In this document: piece after piece, positions 5,751 through 5,878 of the stretch
Layout of the letters: each line of letters begins with the position of its first letter
Position numbering within the stretch: position 1 is the first letter of the stretch
NCBI GenBank assembly: GCA_964549595.1
Contig: CAZJWK010000142.1
Coordinates: forward strand, 1 to 5,878
Direction of reading: 5' to 3'
From: CAZQQN01 sp964549595
Lineage (GTDB): Bacteria > Bacteroidota > Bacteroidia > CAILMK01 > CAYYUA01
DNA length: 5,878 nt
Notes under the pieces: model-generated
The model's database searches: none
Seen by the model: the letters and a program-made list of their open reading frames with translations, nothing else
Told to the model about the DNA's origin: nothing
Position numbers and translations under genes: made by a program

Positions 5751-5878
5751 TTAATGAACTGTTTCTTCTTCCTTTTCTTCATGCCAATCCCCTTTATAAG
5801 CTTCTTCTGAGTAATCAAACTGAATATCAGATGGGATTTCAGTACCATTCAAAGCACCTAAAGGCTTACCTTTTTGGG
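5751..5878 (-). CDS. actC: C-terminal end of probable alternative complex III subunit C (NrfD-like), partial
   Basis: The minus strand is open from the right edge to a TAA stop at 5753-5751, giving the last 41 residues of a protein whose remainder lies outside the window. The tail runs from QKGKPLGALNGTEIP to the highly acidic WHEEKEEETVH. No domain of the protein itself is visible, as the helices expected of ActC (a NrfD-like, quinol-binding membrane subunit) would be further upstream. The call rests on position: in ACIII operons actC directly precedes actD, the gap is 16 bases, and the frame stays open to the edge. A hydrophilic tail after the last helix is plausible for this subunit. The reading frame is well supported; the identity is inferred from context. 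Confidence 0.8.
   Translation of the reverse strand, partial: QKGKPLGALNGTEIPSDIQFDYSEEAYKGDWHEEKEEETVH

Noticed and set aside
1..5878. Search for CRISPR arrays, tRNA genes, insertion sequences, attachment sites or defence genes
   Set aside because: No regularly spaced long repeats, cloverleaf-like sequences, transposase or integrase proteins, or terminal inverted repeats were seen.

Overview
The window looks like a chromosomal segment of a member of the Bacteroidota, probably of the Cytophagales/Cyclobacteriaceae kind. The evidence is the alternative complex III operon in its usual order, AT-rich intergenic DNA, translation starts with A-rich leaders instead of Shine-Dalgarno sequences, and a secreted AGE-family protein. 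The phylum is well supported; the family-level placement is a guess.

Left half, plus strand. After 188 bases of mostly non-coding edge sequence comes a complete membrane-bound sterol desaturase/fatty acid hydroxylase family gene (189-1115) with all of its histidine clusters. A long gene-free stretch (1116-1601) follows. It is AT-rich and carries several stem-loops, a phased direct repeat and a perfect 10-bp inverted repeat just before the next start. Next is a secreted protein related to N-acylglucosamine 2-epimerases (1602-3059). It appears to lack two of the usual catalytic histidine positions and has a short beta-rich C-terminal extension.

Right half, minus strand. The end of an alternative complex III (ACIII) operon runs from the right edge towards the middle: the last 41 codons of probable actC, then actD, actE and actF, separated by only 16, 16 and 23 bases. 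ACIII is a membrane quinol:electron-acceptor oxidoreductase that replaces cytochrome bc1. ActC and ActF are NrfD-like membrane subunits, ActD is a two-helix membrane subunit, and ActE is a lipid-anchored monoheme cytochrome c that passes electrons to a terminal oxidase. The operon stops after actF and meets the epimerase-like gene tail to tail across a 245-base gap, so no cytochrome oxidase genes follow here.

No tRNA, rRNA, CRISPR array, insertion sequence or phage gene was seen. I found no clearly new multi-gene system. The points most worth following are the altered active site of the epimerase-like protein, its structured upstream region, and the absence of cox genes after actF.
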